A stretch of DNA of 64,000 nt from Verrucomicrobiia bacterium. GTDB lineage: Bacteria; Verrucomicrobiota; Verrucomicrobiia; Opitutales; Cerasicoccaceae. The notes beneath the pieces are model-generated. The model was not told the DNA's origin, searched no databases, and saw nothing but the letters and a program-made list of their open reading frames with translations. This document shows, piece after piece, positions 40,804-49,668 of this stretch (its first letter is position 1; every line of letters starts with the position of its first letter). The DNA is taken from positions 372,001 through 436,000 of the forward strand of contig JAUIHT010000001.1 in assembly GCA_030432235.1 (NCBI GenBank). Direction: 5' to 3'. A program made the position numbers and the translations under genes.

Positions 40804-41928
40804 TTAACGTGAAATTCCGGCATCGACGTAGTGCCGATGAGCGAGCTGCATGATGGTTTCCTGCTGCGCTTCGATGGACTTTGTCAGGGCAAACTGGCAG
40901 CGGGCTCTATCGAGGTTGTGAGCCGGGCGCTTTATCTTGAAGTAGCGATCGCCGTTGAGGTAGTCCGTGACGAAACGCATGCCGCACTCCAGGGTCATCA
41001 GCTTGGCCGAGCGTCCCAGGCCATCTACTTCATAGTCGTTGAGAAAGTCGCCGGCGGTACTGAGATAGCCCTCCAGCAGTGCCTCGAGCATGGGCATCTG
41101 CATGGATACTTTGGACAAATCCGTTTCGTCTTCCATGGCGGAGTTAGTCGCGGTGCGGACCATGTCGCTGAAGTCGTAAAGCACGCTGCCCGGCATCACG
41201 GTATCGAGGTCGATCACGCAGACGCCCTCGCCGGTAACGTCGTCCAGCATCACGTTGTTCAGCTTGGTGTCGTTGTGAGTGACGCGCTCAGGGATGTCGC
41301 CGGTCTCCATCAAGTTCGCCACCATGGCGAAGTCCGCTTCCCTTTCCTGGAGGAACTGAATCTCCGCCTTGACCTCGGCAGCCCGGTTGCAGGCGTCCTG
41401 TTCAAGCGCCTGGCGGAAGGCTTCGTAGCGCTTGGGTGTGTGGTGGAAATCGGGAATGGTTTCGGCCAGGCGCTCTCCGGGTAGGGTGGAGGCGAGTTTT
41501 TGAAAAGCCCCAAACGCGGCTGCGGCGGACCGTGCTTGTGCCGTCGAGACAATCTTATCGTAGGTGCGCGCCCGTTCGATAAACAGGTAGGTGCGCCAGT
41601 AGTGGCCTTCCGAGTCCTGCACATACGACTGGCCGTCCATGCCGGGAACCAGGGTCAGGCTTCGCCGCATGCGCTCCGGATTCCCTTCCTGGGCAAGCAC
41701 CTGCTGGTTGTGCGCGGTGACGCGCCGGATGTTCTCCATCAGTGACGGCGGGTCCTTAAAGACATGCTGATTGATGCGCTGATGGATGTAGCGCAGACGG
41801 TGCCCGGCCTGATCGTACTCGGCACAGTAGGTGTCGTTGATGTGGCCGCTGCCATAGGGATAAGCCACGACGAAGTCGGCGCGTATATCGAAGCGTTTGG
41901 CAATGGCCGAAAGGTCTGTTGATTCCAT
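40804..41928 (-). CDS. NahK-like anomeric sugar kinase (aminoglycoside phosphotransferase fold)
   Basis: This kinase of 374 residues has the choline/aminoglycoside phosphotransferase fold. The catalytic loop VTHNDTKLNNVMLDD and the metal motif VCVIDLDTVMPGSVLYDFSD are characteristic of NahK, the N-acetylhexosamine 1-kinase of the lacto-N-biose pathway. YPYGSGHINDTYCAEYD near residue 22 is the nucleotide-binding lid. It is first in a leftward operon, 20 bp before the nucleotidyltransferase gene. A LacI-type operator lies in the divergent region upstream. The sugar is likely a hexose or N-acetylhexosamine released outside the cell; which one is not shown. Confidence 0.88.
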   Translation of the reverse strand: MESTDLSAIAKRFDIRADFVVAYPYGSGHINDTYCAEYDQAGHRLRYIHQRINQHVFKDPPSLMENIRRVTAHNQQVLAQEGNPERMRRSLTLVPGMDGQSYVQDSEGHYWRTYLFIERARTYDKIVSTAQARSAAAAFGAFQKLASTLPGERLAETIPDFHHTPKRYEAFRQALEQDACNRAAEVKAEIQFLQEREADFAMVANLMETGDIPERVTHNDTKLNNVMLDDVTGEGVCVIDLDTVMPGSVLYDFSDMVRTATNSAMEDETDLSKVSMQMPMLEALLEGYLSTAGDFLNDYEVDGLGRSAKLMTLECGMRFVTDYLNGDRYFKIKRPAHNLDRARCQFALTKSIEAQQETIMQLAHRHYVDAGISR

Positions 41929-42008
41929 AATAAACGTCTCGGTTTTCGTGCGGGTTTCACCGCATATGAGATATCTTTCTAGAGTATGAGATTAAAAAGG
42001 CAAGAAAA

Positions 42009-42026
42009 TGCGTAAACGCTTACACA
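42009..42026. promoter_or_regulatory. LacI-type operator between the kinase operon and the Gfo/Idh gene
   Basis: TGCGTAAACGCTTACACA is an imperfect palindrome centred on CG with half-sites TGCGTAA / TTACACA. It sits 80 bp from the leftward kinase start and 43 bp from the rightward oxidoreductase start, well placed to control both. Confidence 0.68.
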
Positions 42027-42068
42027 AAAATCTTGACGAGTCACCTTTTCCCGACTTTGATGAGTGGC

Positions 42069-43184
42069 ATGAAGCTGGGAGTAATCGGCTTGGGCACACG
42101 CCTGAGTCACATGGTAAACTGCATGCGCGAGGTCGAATCCGGTCTGCAAGTAGTTGCGGCGCTTGATCCCGATGAGGCCTCGGTGCGCGGCTCCCTGCCG
42201 GAGAAAGACGCCCAATCGGTACGCTTTGTACGGACTGTCGACGAGATGGCTGCGGCGGGCGTAGATGCCATTGCGGTAGGGACGCGGTGCAACCTGCATG
42301 CGCAATACGCCATTGAGGTGGCCTCCACGGGGTTACCGCTTTTTCTGGAAAAGCCGGTCGCGACTACCCTGGAGCAGGCGATAGCGCTGGAAGAGGCCTT
42401 CCGGGCTTCGGAGTCCAACGTGGTGGTCAGCTTTCCGCTGCGTGCCTCCCCTCTCTGCGTGCGCGTGAAACACCTGCTGGAAGAGGGCACGGTCGGGATT
42501 CCCCAGCACGTCATGGCAGTCAATTACGTGCCCTACGGCGATGTCTATTTTAATTCCTGGTATCGGGACTACCAAGTTACCGGTGGTTTGTTTTTGCAGA
42601 AAGCAACGCATGACTTTGACTATCTGGCCTATTGTCTGAGGAGCCCGATTGTGCGGGTGGCCGCGATGCGGTCCTGCGGGCGTGTCTATCGTGATGCGAG
42701 CCTGAGCGAGGGTGAGTCGGACGCCAGCTGTGCTTATTTCGAGCATATCGGTACGCCGGAAACCGGGATGAACGAGGACTCCTCCGGCGCGCTGGTGGAG
42801 TTCGCCAATGGCGTGCAGGCAGTGTACACACAGGTCTTTTTCACGAAGAGAGGTGCGGGCAGGCGCGGTGCCGTGTTCTCAGGATACCGCGGCACGCTGA
42901 GCTTTGACTGGTACGAGAATAAAGCCAGTGTGGTTCATCACTTTGACTCTTTTAAGGACGACTACCAGGTAGACAGCGATTTGCCTCACCATGGCGGGGA
43001 CGGTGCCCTGGCCGAGAACTTCATCCGAGTTGTACGGGGAGAGGCGAACTCGATTTCCAGCATATGGGCGGGCCTGCAAAGCGTTTATGCCTGCCTTGCT
43101 GCTAAAGAAAGCGCGGAAAGCAATCAGTTCTGTGCCGTCCGCCAACTGACCAATCTGGAGCGAATAGAAGTTCCTTTAAGTTAG
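42069..43184 (+). CDS. Gfo/Idh/MocA family oxidoreductase
   Basis: This NAD(P)-dependent sugar oxidoreductase of 371 residues begins with MKLGVIGLGTRLSHMVNCM (dinucleotide motif) and has PLFLEKPVATTLEQA with the conserved Glu-Lys-Pro of the family. QKATHDFDYLAYCL supplies the catalytic His-x3-Asp-like region. The family acts on glucose, inositol and many amino- or deoxy-sugars. I place the start at 42069, directly before the dinucleotide fold; ATGs at 42060 and 42033 are in frame. It is 22 bp before the LacI gene and appears to form an operon with it. Confidence 0.88.
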   Translation: MKLGVIGLGTRLSHMVNCMREVESGLQVVAALDPDEASVRGSLPEKDAQSVRFVRTVDEMAAAGVDAIAVGTRCNLHAQYAIEVASTGLPLFLEKPVATTLEQAIALEEAFRASESNVVVSFPLRASPLCVRVKHLLEEGTVGIPQHVMAVNYVPYGDVYFNSWYRDYQVTGGLFLQKATHDFDYLAYCLRSPIVRVAAMRSCGRVYRDASLSEGESDASCAYFEHIGTPETGMNEDSSGALVEFANGVQAVYTQVFFTKRGAGRRGAVFSGYRGTLSFDWYENKASVVHHFDSFKDDYQVDSDLPHHGGDGALAENFIRVVRGEANSISSIWAGLQSVYACLAAKESAESNQFCAVRQLTNLERIEVPLS

Positions 43185-43189
43185 TGTTT

Positions 43190-43205
43190 GCGTAAATATT
43201 TAACC
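43190..43205. promoter_or_regulatory. Weak LacI-type operator overlapping the lacI start region
   Basis: GCGTAAATATTTAACC keeps one good half-site (GCGTAAAT) and a weaker second half. It ends one base before the regulator's ATG, which suggests autorepression at the translation-start region. Confidence 0.48.
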
Positions 43206-43206
43206 T

Positions 43207-44223
43207 ATGGCCCTCGATATTGTAGAATTCTCCAAGCAGGTCGGTGTATCGACCGCGACCGTGTCACGCGCTTTTTCCGGACGTGGCCGTATCAGTGATA
43301 AGACCCGTGAGCGCATTTTGGAAGAAGCGAGGCGGGTTGGGTTTACTCCCAATGTCCATGCCAGCCGCCTGAATCTGAAGCGTACGAGCCAGATCGGGCT
43401 GTTCTACAGCTTCTCCGAAGAGCCTATTTTTGATTACTACAATATGGAGCTGGCCCAGGAGATTGCCAAAGCCGCGGAAAAGCGGGGGCAGGCTCTTCAC
43501 CTTGAGTTAAGCCGCTCGGGCAAGTCGAACGAAGATCGCCTGCGCCAACTCACTCATGGCGCCGCGCTCGATGGCATCATCGTGGTCGTGGACGGACGGG
43601 CCAGCGGTGCCCGCCTGCTGGAGTCCATTCGGGGCTGCCCGGCGGTGGTCGTGACCAGCAAGCCCTGGTCTCCGGTGGGCAAAGAGATCGTGGTCGAACT
43701 GGATGTCTTTACGGGTATGGCTGAGGCCGTACGCGACCTGGCCAGTCAGGGCCATGAGCGAATTGGCTTTATCGATACGGCGGCCAATGGCGGCAAGTCG
43801 GCCGGCTTCAGTCGCATCATGAGAGAGGTTGGCCTGCGCGTGGACCCGAAGATCATCATCGAGGGGTCCATCAGTTTTGCGGACGGGCAGAAAGCTTTTC
43901 ATCAATTGGCTCCTCAGCAGCCATCCGCCATTTTGTGCGCTACGGATATCCTGGCCATGGGTGCGCTGAACGAGGCCAGCGGCATGGGGCTGCGGGTGCC
44001 TCAGGACATCTCGCTGGTGGGGATGGACGACCTGGCTTTCGCCGCCTACACCACGCCGTCGCTGAGCACGGTGGGCATCCCGCGCAGCCAGATCGCCAAG
44101 ACCGCCATCGACAGCATCCTTTCCCAACTGGACGACGAGGAGTCCGAGAAGCCGCGTGCTTCGGCACGCCACGTCATCGGTAGCTACTATGTGCCGCGCT
44201 CCTCGATCGGCCCACGGTCCTGA
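43207..44223 (+). CDS. LacI-family transcriptional regulator
   Basis: This repressor of 338 residues opens with the LacI helix-turn-helix at residues 3-25 (IVEFSKQVGVSTATVSRAFSG) and the hinge-helix region NVHASRLNLKRTSQIG. The periplasmic-binding-protein-like effector domain fills the rest (LAQEIAKAAEKRGQALHLE; ILCATDILAMGALNEASGM; SLVGMDDLAFAAYTTPSLSTV). It would sense a sugar or sugar phosphate from the surrounding locus. Palindromes with a common GCGTAA core lie before this gene, between the kinase and oxidoreductase genes, and before the giant secreted protein. Confidence 0.95.
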   Translation: MALDIVEFSKQVGVSTATVSRAFSGRGRISDKTRERILEEARRVGFTPNVHASRLNLKRTSQIGLFYSFSEEPIFDYYNMELAQEIAKAAEKRGQALHLELSRSGKSNEDRLRQLTHGAALDGIIVVVDGRASGARLLESIRGCPAVVVTSKPWSPVGKEIVVELDVFTGMAEAVRDLASQGHERIGFIDTAANGGKSAGFSRIMREVGLRVDPKIIIEGSISFADGQKAFHQLAPQQPSAILCATDILAMGALNEASGMGLRVPQDISLVGMDDLAFAAYTTPSLSTVGIPRSQIAKTAIDSILSQLDDEESEKPRASARHVIGSYYVPRSSIGPRS

Positions 44224-44270
44224 ACATTTTGAAATCCCAAAAATTATTAACAGCAAAACCAGTATAACCA

Positions 44271-44954
44271 ATGAAAGCATCCAACATACTCAAATCGGGC
44301 TTCTGCCTGTTCGGAGCGTTCGCTCTCTGTATCTCGGCCTATGCCGGAACTTACAAAACCATCACACTCGATGGTGACTTCTCAGACTGGGTCGGCGTGC
44401 CTATTCTGTCATCCAACACAACGGCAACGGGTAATCCGGTTGATTTCCTGACACTCTATGCGGCAAATGATGAGAATAATCTCTATTTGCGTGTCGTTTA
44501 CAATGACCCGGTAGCGGTCAATTTTGGTGGCACCACGATTTACATCGCTTTGGACAACGACAATAATCTTGCCACGGGTTTCAACATTTTCGGGAACAAC
44601 CTAATCGGTTCAGACATCGGCTGGTCTAATGACTTTCCGTTTGTCCAGACGAGCAGTAACTTCAACACGGGCGAGTCTCTTGATAATGCGGCGGCAGCGA
44701 TAGCGCTCTATAGTACCACTGTCTCGGAGCAGGAAATTGGTATCAGCCGGTCCGCCACGTACACCGCCAGTGGTGACACGATATTTCCCAGCAATACGAT
44801 TGGCTTGGCGATGTACACCTCCGGTACCACGCAGGACGATTTCCTCGGCGCGGGAACTTATACCTTTGCCGTTCCAGAGCCTGAGCATTTTGCGATGATC
44901 TTCGTCGGCGTGGTCGGCCTTTTGGCGGTTGCCCGCCGCCGTTTTCAGGCGTAA
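44271..44954 (+). CDS. PEP-CTERM protein with a CBM9-like domain
   Basis: This exported protein of 227 residues has a signal peptide ending in ISAYAG near residue 25. A CBM9-like module begins at ITLDGDFSDWVGVP and contains IYIALDNDNNLATGFNIFG, a pattern related to the two repeats in the giant secreted protein at 34763. The C-terminal sorting signal is complete: VPEPEHFAM, a hydrophobic helix and RRRFQA. It would be processed by an exosortase and held at or released from the surface with exopolysaccharide. It follows the LacI gene by 47 bp. Confidence 0.9.
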   Translation: MKASNILKSGFCLFGAFALCISAYAGTYKTITLDGDFSDWVGVPILSSNTTATGNPVDFLTLYAANDENNLYLRVVYNDPVAVNFGGTTIYIALDNDNNLATGFNIFGNNLIGSDIGWSNDFPFVQTSSNFNTGESLDNAAAAIALYSTTVSEQEIGISRSATYTASGDTIFPSNTIGLAMYTSGTTQDDFLGAGTYTFAVPEPEHFAMIFVGVVGLLAVARRRFQA

Positions 44955-44973
44955 AAGTTGCTTATCAGATGTT

Positions 44974-45639
44974 ATGCGGCGGATCTCACATACAGGGTTT
45001 TCCCTGGTTGAGCTGCTTGTAAGCGTGGCTGTGCTGGGAGTGCTGGCTAGTATTCTAGTCGCAGTGCTCGGCTCGGCCCGCCAGAGGAGCGATCTGGTGG
45101 GCAGTGTCTCCAATGTGCGTAGCATTGGGGGCGCTGTCCAGCTGTTCGCCGCGGATAATAACGGCACTACGCCCTATTGGTACAATGGAGATACAGACCG
45201 GTACTGGTGGGAATTGCTGCTTCCCTATTCTTTGGGCTATGAAGAATATCAGGAAGGCGGTGACTATTCCATTTATCATAGTCCAGCGCATGATGAGTTT
45301 GATGGCACCACCAAATACACCATTAACCAGACCATTTCCTATGGCTGGAATTACTTGGTCGGTGGGCGGCATGTTGGTGATAGTAGTTTTAAAGGGGATC
45401 ATGCCTTACCGACTTCTCTTTTTCCTGAGCCGGCAAACACGCTTATTCTGACGGATGGGCCAAAGTATGAGTGCTGGGGTTACATCACTCACCTCCGGCC
45501 CGGCGACCCGGATCGCTATGGTAATAATAAGCTCGTTTCGCTTTTCCTGGATGGGCACGTACAGCCTCTGCCTTATGAAGATCTTTCTCAAGAGGATCCC
45601 TACTTCAAAGTAATCAAGGAATTACCGGAGAGGAAATAG
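44974..45639 (+). CDS. Type II pseudopilin-like protein with prepilin signal
   Basis: The 221-residue protein has a type IV prepilin signal: a short basic leader, then the cleavage site before FSLVELLVSVAVLGVLASI. The mature part contains NVRSIGGAVQLFAADNNGTTPYW and ends with LVSLFLDGHVQPLPYED, the DGH motif of the DUF1559/H-X9-DG group that is greatly expanded in Planctomycetes and Verrucomicrobia. I use the ATG at 44974; the reading frame extends upstream to 44929 without meaning. It follows the PEP-CTERM gene by 19 bp. The function of these single pseudopilins in sugar loci is unknown. Confidence 0.88.
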   Translation: MRRISHTGFSLVELLVSVAVLGVLASILVAVLGSARQRSDLVGSVSNVRSIGGAVQLFAADNNGTTPYWYNGDTDRYWWELLLPYSLGYEEYQEGGDYSIYHSPAHDEFDGTTKYTINQTISYGWNYLVGGRHVGDSSFKGDHALPTSLFPEPANTLILTDGPKYECWGYITHLRPGDPDRYGNNKLVSLFLDGHVQPLPYEDLSQEDPYFKVIKELPERK

Positions 45640-45724
45640 CGTTTAACTTGTGCTGTAAAAGGTATATTCCCGTACCTGCTCAACATCGCCCCTATCTACA
45701 TGAGCAAACACTGCCCGTATCCCC

Positions 45725-47737
45725 ATGAGCACGCTTGACTGGGGCATTGTCGCGGCGTTCGTCTGTGCGCTCTTCGGCCTGGTACTTTATTCCCGGCGCT
45801 TCATGCGTGGGGTGGCGGACTACCTGGTGGCCAACCGTTGCGCGGGCCGCTATCTGCTCACTCTATCCGAGGGCATTGCCGGGCTCGGCGCCATTACTAT
45901 CGTCGGAGCCTTTGAAATTACGTATCAGGCCGGCTTTGTGCCCATTTGGTGGAGTTATTTCCTGTCACCGCTGGGGCTCATCATTGCCCTGTCGGGCTTC
46001 GTCATTTACCGCTTCCGGCAGACGCGATCGATGACCATGCCGCAGTTTATCGAGCTGCGTTACAGCCGGAGCTTTCGTGTCTTTTGCGGTTTGTTGGCCT
46101 TCTTGTCCGGGCTGATTAACTACGGTGTGTTTCCGGCCATAACGGCCCGCTTCTTCATCCACTTTTGCCAACTGCCCGATGTGATCCTTATTCTGGGTGA
46201 ACCGATAGCGGTCTTTCCTCTGGTCATGGCGGTCGAGCTGATCGTGGCCTTGCTCTTCGTTTTTTTCGGAGGGCAGATCACCGTGCTGCTGACGGACTTC
46301 GCCCAGTCGATGTTCAGCCTGATCGCCTTTCTGGTCATCTTGCTGTTTCTCATCTGGGCCTTCGACTGGAGCGAAATCATAAAGGGGCTGCAAACACGGC
46401 CGGAGGGCCAGTCCATGATTCACCCCTTCGAGGCGGGCGGGATGGCCGACTTCAACGTGAGCTACTACCTTATCGGCGTCTTCATGGTCATCTATACGAC
46501 CCGGGCCTGGCAGGGGAGCTCCGCTTACAATGCCTCCGCCCGCTCGCCGCACGAGGCTCGCATGGCCGGAATCCTGGGGCACTGGCGTGCCATGGCGCAG
46601 GGCATGGCGATGCTGCTGATGCCTCTGTGCGTGTTTGCCGTCCTGCACAATCCGGTCTTTGCTGAGCAGGCGGCGGAGATCACACGCAGCCTCAGCCAGT
46701 TCAACGAGCCGACCATCCGCAACCAGATGACGGTTCCTGTGGGCCTGCAGCATATTTTACCCATTGGCATTACCGGACTGCTGGCTACGGTCATCGTTGC
46801 GGCGGCCGTGAGCACGGACAATACCTACATGCACTCTTGGAGCAGCATCTTTATCCAGGATGTCATTTTGCCGTTCCGCAAGAAGCCGCTCAGTCAGCGC
46901 CAGCACATCCTGCTGCTGCGGATCGGCTTGGTGGGCGTGGCCGTTTTCGCCTGGTGCTTCAGCATGCTGTTTCCGCTAAGAGATTACATTTACATGTTCT
47001 TCGATATCACGGGGGCTATATTCCTAGGTGGCGCGGGCTCGGTCATCATCGGCGGCCTCTATTGGAAGCGTGGTACGACCACCGGAGCCTGGGCGGCGAT
47101 GATTATCGGGGCGGTGTTTTCGGCGGGCGGGCTGCTATTGCAATCCTACTGGGGGCAGGTGTCGCCTGTGCTGGTGGAGTGGTTTCCCGCCAGTGATTAC
47201 CTGATGGGCATTGCGGATGACTTCCCCTTCAATGGACGCCAGATGATGCTGTTCGCCATGCTCTCGGCCATTGTAGCCTATGTCGGCGTCTCCCTGCTTC
47301 AGCGGAGCGAACACAATATGGACAAACTGCTGCATCGCGGTCGGTACCGACGCCCGGACGATCCGTCGGTGGAAAAGCCGCTAAAGTCCTGGCGCAGTCT
47401 GGGGATGGGGCCTGAGTTCACCAAGTGGGATAAGGTCATCTACATCGGTACGTTCCTCTGGGTGCTGGGCTGGTGGTGCGTTTTTCTGGTCGGTAGCGCG
47501 ATCCATATGACCATCGGCATCAGCGAGGAGGCCTGGGTGAACTTCTGGCAGGTCAACTTGTGGATTTCCGTCCTGCTAGGGGTCTTTACCACCTTCTGGT
47601 TTATCATTGGTGGGGTAGGCGATGTGCGTCGCCTCTTTGCTGATTTGAAAAACAGTGCTGTGGATTCTCAGGATGACGGCTCGGTGATCGATGGCATGAA
47701 TTTGAATGATTTGGAGGTGCCTCATGAACAGCATTAA
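45725..47737 (+). CDS. SSS-family sodium:solute symporter
   Basis: This transporter has 670 residues and about 14-15 membrane spans. The N-terminus VADYLVANRCAGRYLLTLSEGIAGLGAITIVGAFE has the SSS arrangement, and RYSRSFRVFCGLLAF and AAAVSTDNTYMHSWSSIFIQDVILP are typical of a subfamily with a long C-terminal extension found in Verrucomicrobia. It should bring in a sugar or sugar acid with Na+. Its C-terminal 14 bp overlap the start of the beta-helix protein gene, so the two are coupled. A paralogue is encoded at 60620-62917. Confidence 0.92.
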   Translation: MSTLDWGIVAAFVCALFGLVLYSRRFMRGVADYLVANRCAGRYLLTLSEGIAGLGAITIVGAFEITYQAGFVPIWWSYFLSPLGLIIALSGFVIYRFRQTRSMTMPQFIELRYSRSFRVFCGLLAFLSGLINYGVFPAITARFFIHFCQLPDVILILGEPIAVFPLVMAVELIVALLFVFFGGQITVLLTDFAQSMFSLIAFLVILLFLIWAFDWSEIIKGLQTRPEGQSMIHPFEAGGMADFNVSYYLIGVFMVIYTTRAWQGSSAYNASARSPHEARMAGILGHWRAMAQGMAMLLMPLCVFAVLHNPVFAEQAAEITRSLSQFNEPTIRNQMTVPVGLQHILPIGITGLLATVIVAAAVSTDNTYMHSWSSIFIQDVILPFRKKPLSQRQHILLLRIGLVGVAVFAWCFSMLFPLRDYIYMFFDITGAIFLGGAGSVIIGGLYWKRGTTTGAWAAMIIGAVFSAGGLLLQSYWGQVSPVLVEWFPASDYLMGIADDFPFNGRQMMLFAMLSAIVAYVGVSLLQRSEHNMDKLLHRGRYRRPDDPSVEKPLKSWRSLGMGPEFTKWDKVIYIGTFLWVLGWWCVFLVGSAIHMTIGISEEAWVNFWQVNLWISVLLGVFTTFWFIIGGVGDVRRLFADLKNSAVDSQDDGSVIDGMNLNDLEVPHEQH

Positions 47738-49454
47738 GGCATGCACGATTGTTGGTTTGCTGTTGTCGGCGGTTGGCTTGAGCGCCGGCGACTTCTATGT
47801 CTCTCCCACGGGGGACAATGCGGACGACGGCAGCCAGGCGACCCCTTGGCTTACGGTCGGGTACGCGCTTACCCAGGCGCAGCCGGGCGATATCGTTCAC
47901 CTGCGCGCGGGTGAGTATCCCGAACGTGTTGTCATGACGCAATCCGGCCAGGCCGATGCCTACATCACGCTACGGGCCTATGACGATGAAGAGGCCGTCA
48001 TCGATGGCACCGGCCAAACCGTATCCGGGCGTCAGGGTCTGGTCGAGATTCAAGGATGCTCCTATGTGCGCCTGGAGGGGCTGACAATCCGCCATTTTTC
48101 GACCAGCAGCCGTGACCAGGTGCCGGTCGGCATTCTTTACGTTGGCTCGGGGACCGGCGTGGAGATTGTGGGCAACACCGTCGAGCAGATAGCCTCGACC
48201 GCGACGCCGCGCGCCAATAAGTTGGGCCGGGATGCGCACGGCATTGCGGTGTTTGGCACGGAGACCACTCTGATTAGCGAGTTGCTGATCATGGAAAATA
48301 CGGTACGCGATCTCACCTTGGGCTCGAGCGAAGCCATGGTCCTCAACGGTAATATTGACGGTTTTCGCATCCTCAACAACGTGGTGCAGGACTGCGATAA
48401 CATCGGCATCGACTGCATCGGCTTCGAAGGCACCGGGCCGTCGGATGCGCTCGACCAGGCGCGTAACGGCTGGATATGCGGCAATCGCGTCAGCGGCATC
48501 ACCGCAGTGTCGAATCCGTCCTACACCGAGCCGTCGGCAGGGGGCATTTACGTCGATGGTGGCCGGGATATCGTCATTGAGCGCAACGAGGTAGCGAACT
48601 GCGATATCGGCATCGAAGTGGCCTCCGAACACGCCGGAAAGGCGACCTCGAACATCATTGTCCGCTCGAATCTGCTGCGGGGTTGCCTGATGGCCGGGCT
48701 CTTCATCGGGGGCTATGAAGAGGGAACGACGGGCAGCGCGGAGAACTGCCTCATCACGCACAATACTTTTTATAACAACGACACGCAGGCGTCCAGCGAT
48801 GAGTACGGGCAGCTGCACCTCCAGTATGAGGTGCGCGACACTCAGATTCTCGGGAATATTTTCTACCATTCGATTACGAAGTCCGGCGAATACAACCTGT
48901 TCATCGTCCAGTGGAACAACACGGATTCCGGGCTGACCATCGACCGCAACCTGTATTACGGCCCGGATACGCCGGTTTGGGTGCTGGGAGACGACTGGAT
49001 TGAGGGTTGGTCGGACTACGATGCCTTAAGCCTGAGTGGTTCCTCGGAAGCTTGGGGTGACCCCCGGTTTGCCGATCCGGAAAACGGAGATTTTGGTCTG
49101 GAGAGCGATTCGCCGGCCATTGATATGGGGAGTTCCGATGACGAGGCGGGTGTTCGTGATTTGCCGGGTAACAATCGTCAGGAAGGTGCGTCGCTGGATG
49201 CGGGCGCGATTGAGTTTGGAGCAGCTTCCGGGGAGTTCGGCGCTCTCGATATCTCTGCCATCGGCCAGGAGGCGGTGCTTAGCCTGTCACTGGCCCCGGG
49301 GTGGATTGGCGCCTTGGAATCCAGTGATGATCTCAGCCGATGGCAGTTGATGCCGGGGCAGGTCATCGGCTCCATTGCGAGTGGCACAGAGGCCAGCCTG
49401 GGGTTGGCATGGATGGATTCCCGCAGCCGGTTTTACAAGCTCACCGTCTTCTGA
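47724..49454 (+). CDS. Secreted right-handed beta-helix protein (DUF1565-like)
   Basis: This protein of 576 residues has a signal peptide (MNSIKACTIVGLLLSAVGLSAG). It starts its mature part with FYVSPTGDNADDGSQATPW and IVHLRAGEYPERVVM, the DUF1565/pectate-lyase-like beta-helix start. Repeated N-x-V and I-x-N-x coils follow (IVGNTVEQI, MENTVRDL, ILNNVVQDC, ERNEVANCDIGIEV). It may cut or bind a polysaccharide, for example as a lyase or epimerase, but catalytic residues are not obvious. The start at 47724 has GGAGG 6 bases upstream. The C-terminus ends in the SRFYKLTVF type seen in many Verrucomicrobial exported proteins. Confidence 0.88.
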   Translation: MNSIKACTIVGLLLSAVGLSAGDFYVSPTGDNADDGSQATPWLTVGYALTQAQPGDIVHLRAGEYPERVVMTQSGQADAYITLRAYDDEEAVIDGTGQTVSGRQGLVEIQGCSYVRLEGLTIRHFSTSSRDQVPVGILYVGSGTGVEIVGNTVEQIASTATPRANKLGRDAHGIAVFGTETTLISELLIMENTVRDLTLGSSEAMVLNGNIDGFRILNNVVQDCDNIGIDCIGFEGTGPSDALDQARNGWICGNRVSGITAVSNPSYTEPSAGGIYVDGGRDIVIERNEVANCDIGIEVASEHAGKATSNIIVRSNLLRGCLMAGLFIGGYEEGTTGSAENCLITHNTFYNNDTQASSDEYGQLHLQYEVRDTQILGNIFYHSITKSGEYNLFIVQWNNTDSGLTIDRNLYYGPDTPVWVLGDDWIEGWSDYDALSLSGSSEAWGDPRFADPENGDFGLESDSPAIDMGSSDDEAGVRDLPGNNRQEGASLDAGAIEFGAASGEFGALDISAIGQEAVLSLSLAPGWIGALESSDDLSRWQLMPGQVIGSIASGTEASLGLAWMDSRSRFYKLTVF

Positions 49455-49496
49455 CATGTCAGACATGAGCTGTGCGCGTCACTTGGAAAAATCAAG

Positions 49497-49545
49497 TGGT
49501 ACCTGGGGTGGCACTCGAACCCGCTAATTTGGCACCTGGAAACTG
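49497..49545 (-). repeat. tRNA 3'-end fragment plus flank, copy A (candidate attachment site)
   Basis: Read on the minus strand this ends in GCGGG-TTCGAGT-GCCAC-CCCAGGT-A-CCA, i.e. a T-arm, acceptor strand, discriminator base and CCA of a tRNA. There is no anticodon arm, D-arm or 5' acceptor strand. Copy B at 63031-63079 is identical at 43 of 49 positions, and weaker similarity continues for about 80 bp to the right of each. The T-stem of this copy has decayed. The stretch 49455-49832 otherwise contains only this fragment and the AraC remnant. Confidence 0.75.
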
Positions 49546-49668
49546 AATCATATTGTTCATTTATCGATTTTTAACTAGTAACTTATGAATTCATCCAAGA
49601 AGAATTACCCCTATCAACTCCGGCAATATCTGGTAAGAATATGCATGTAGATTGGTAGGTATAACTGG

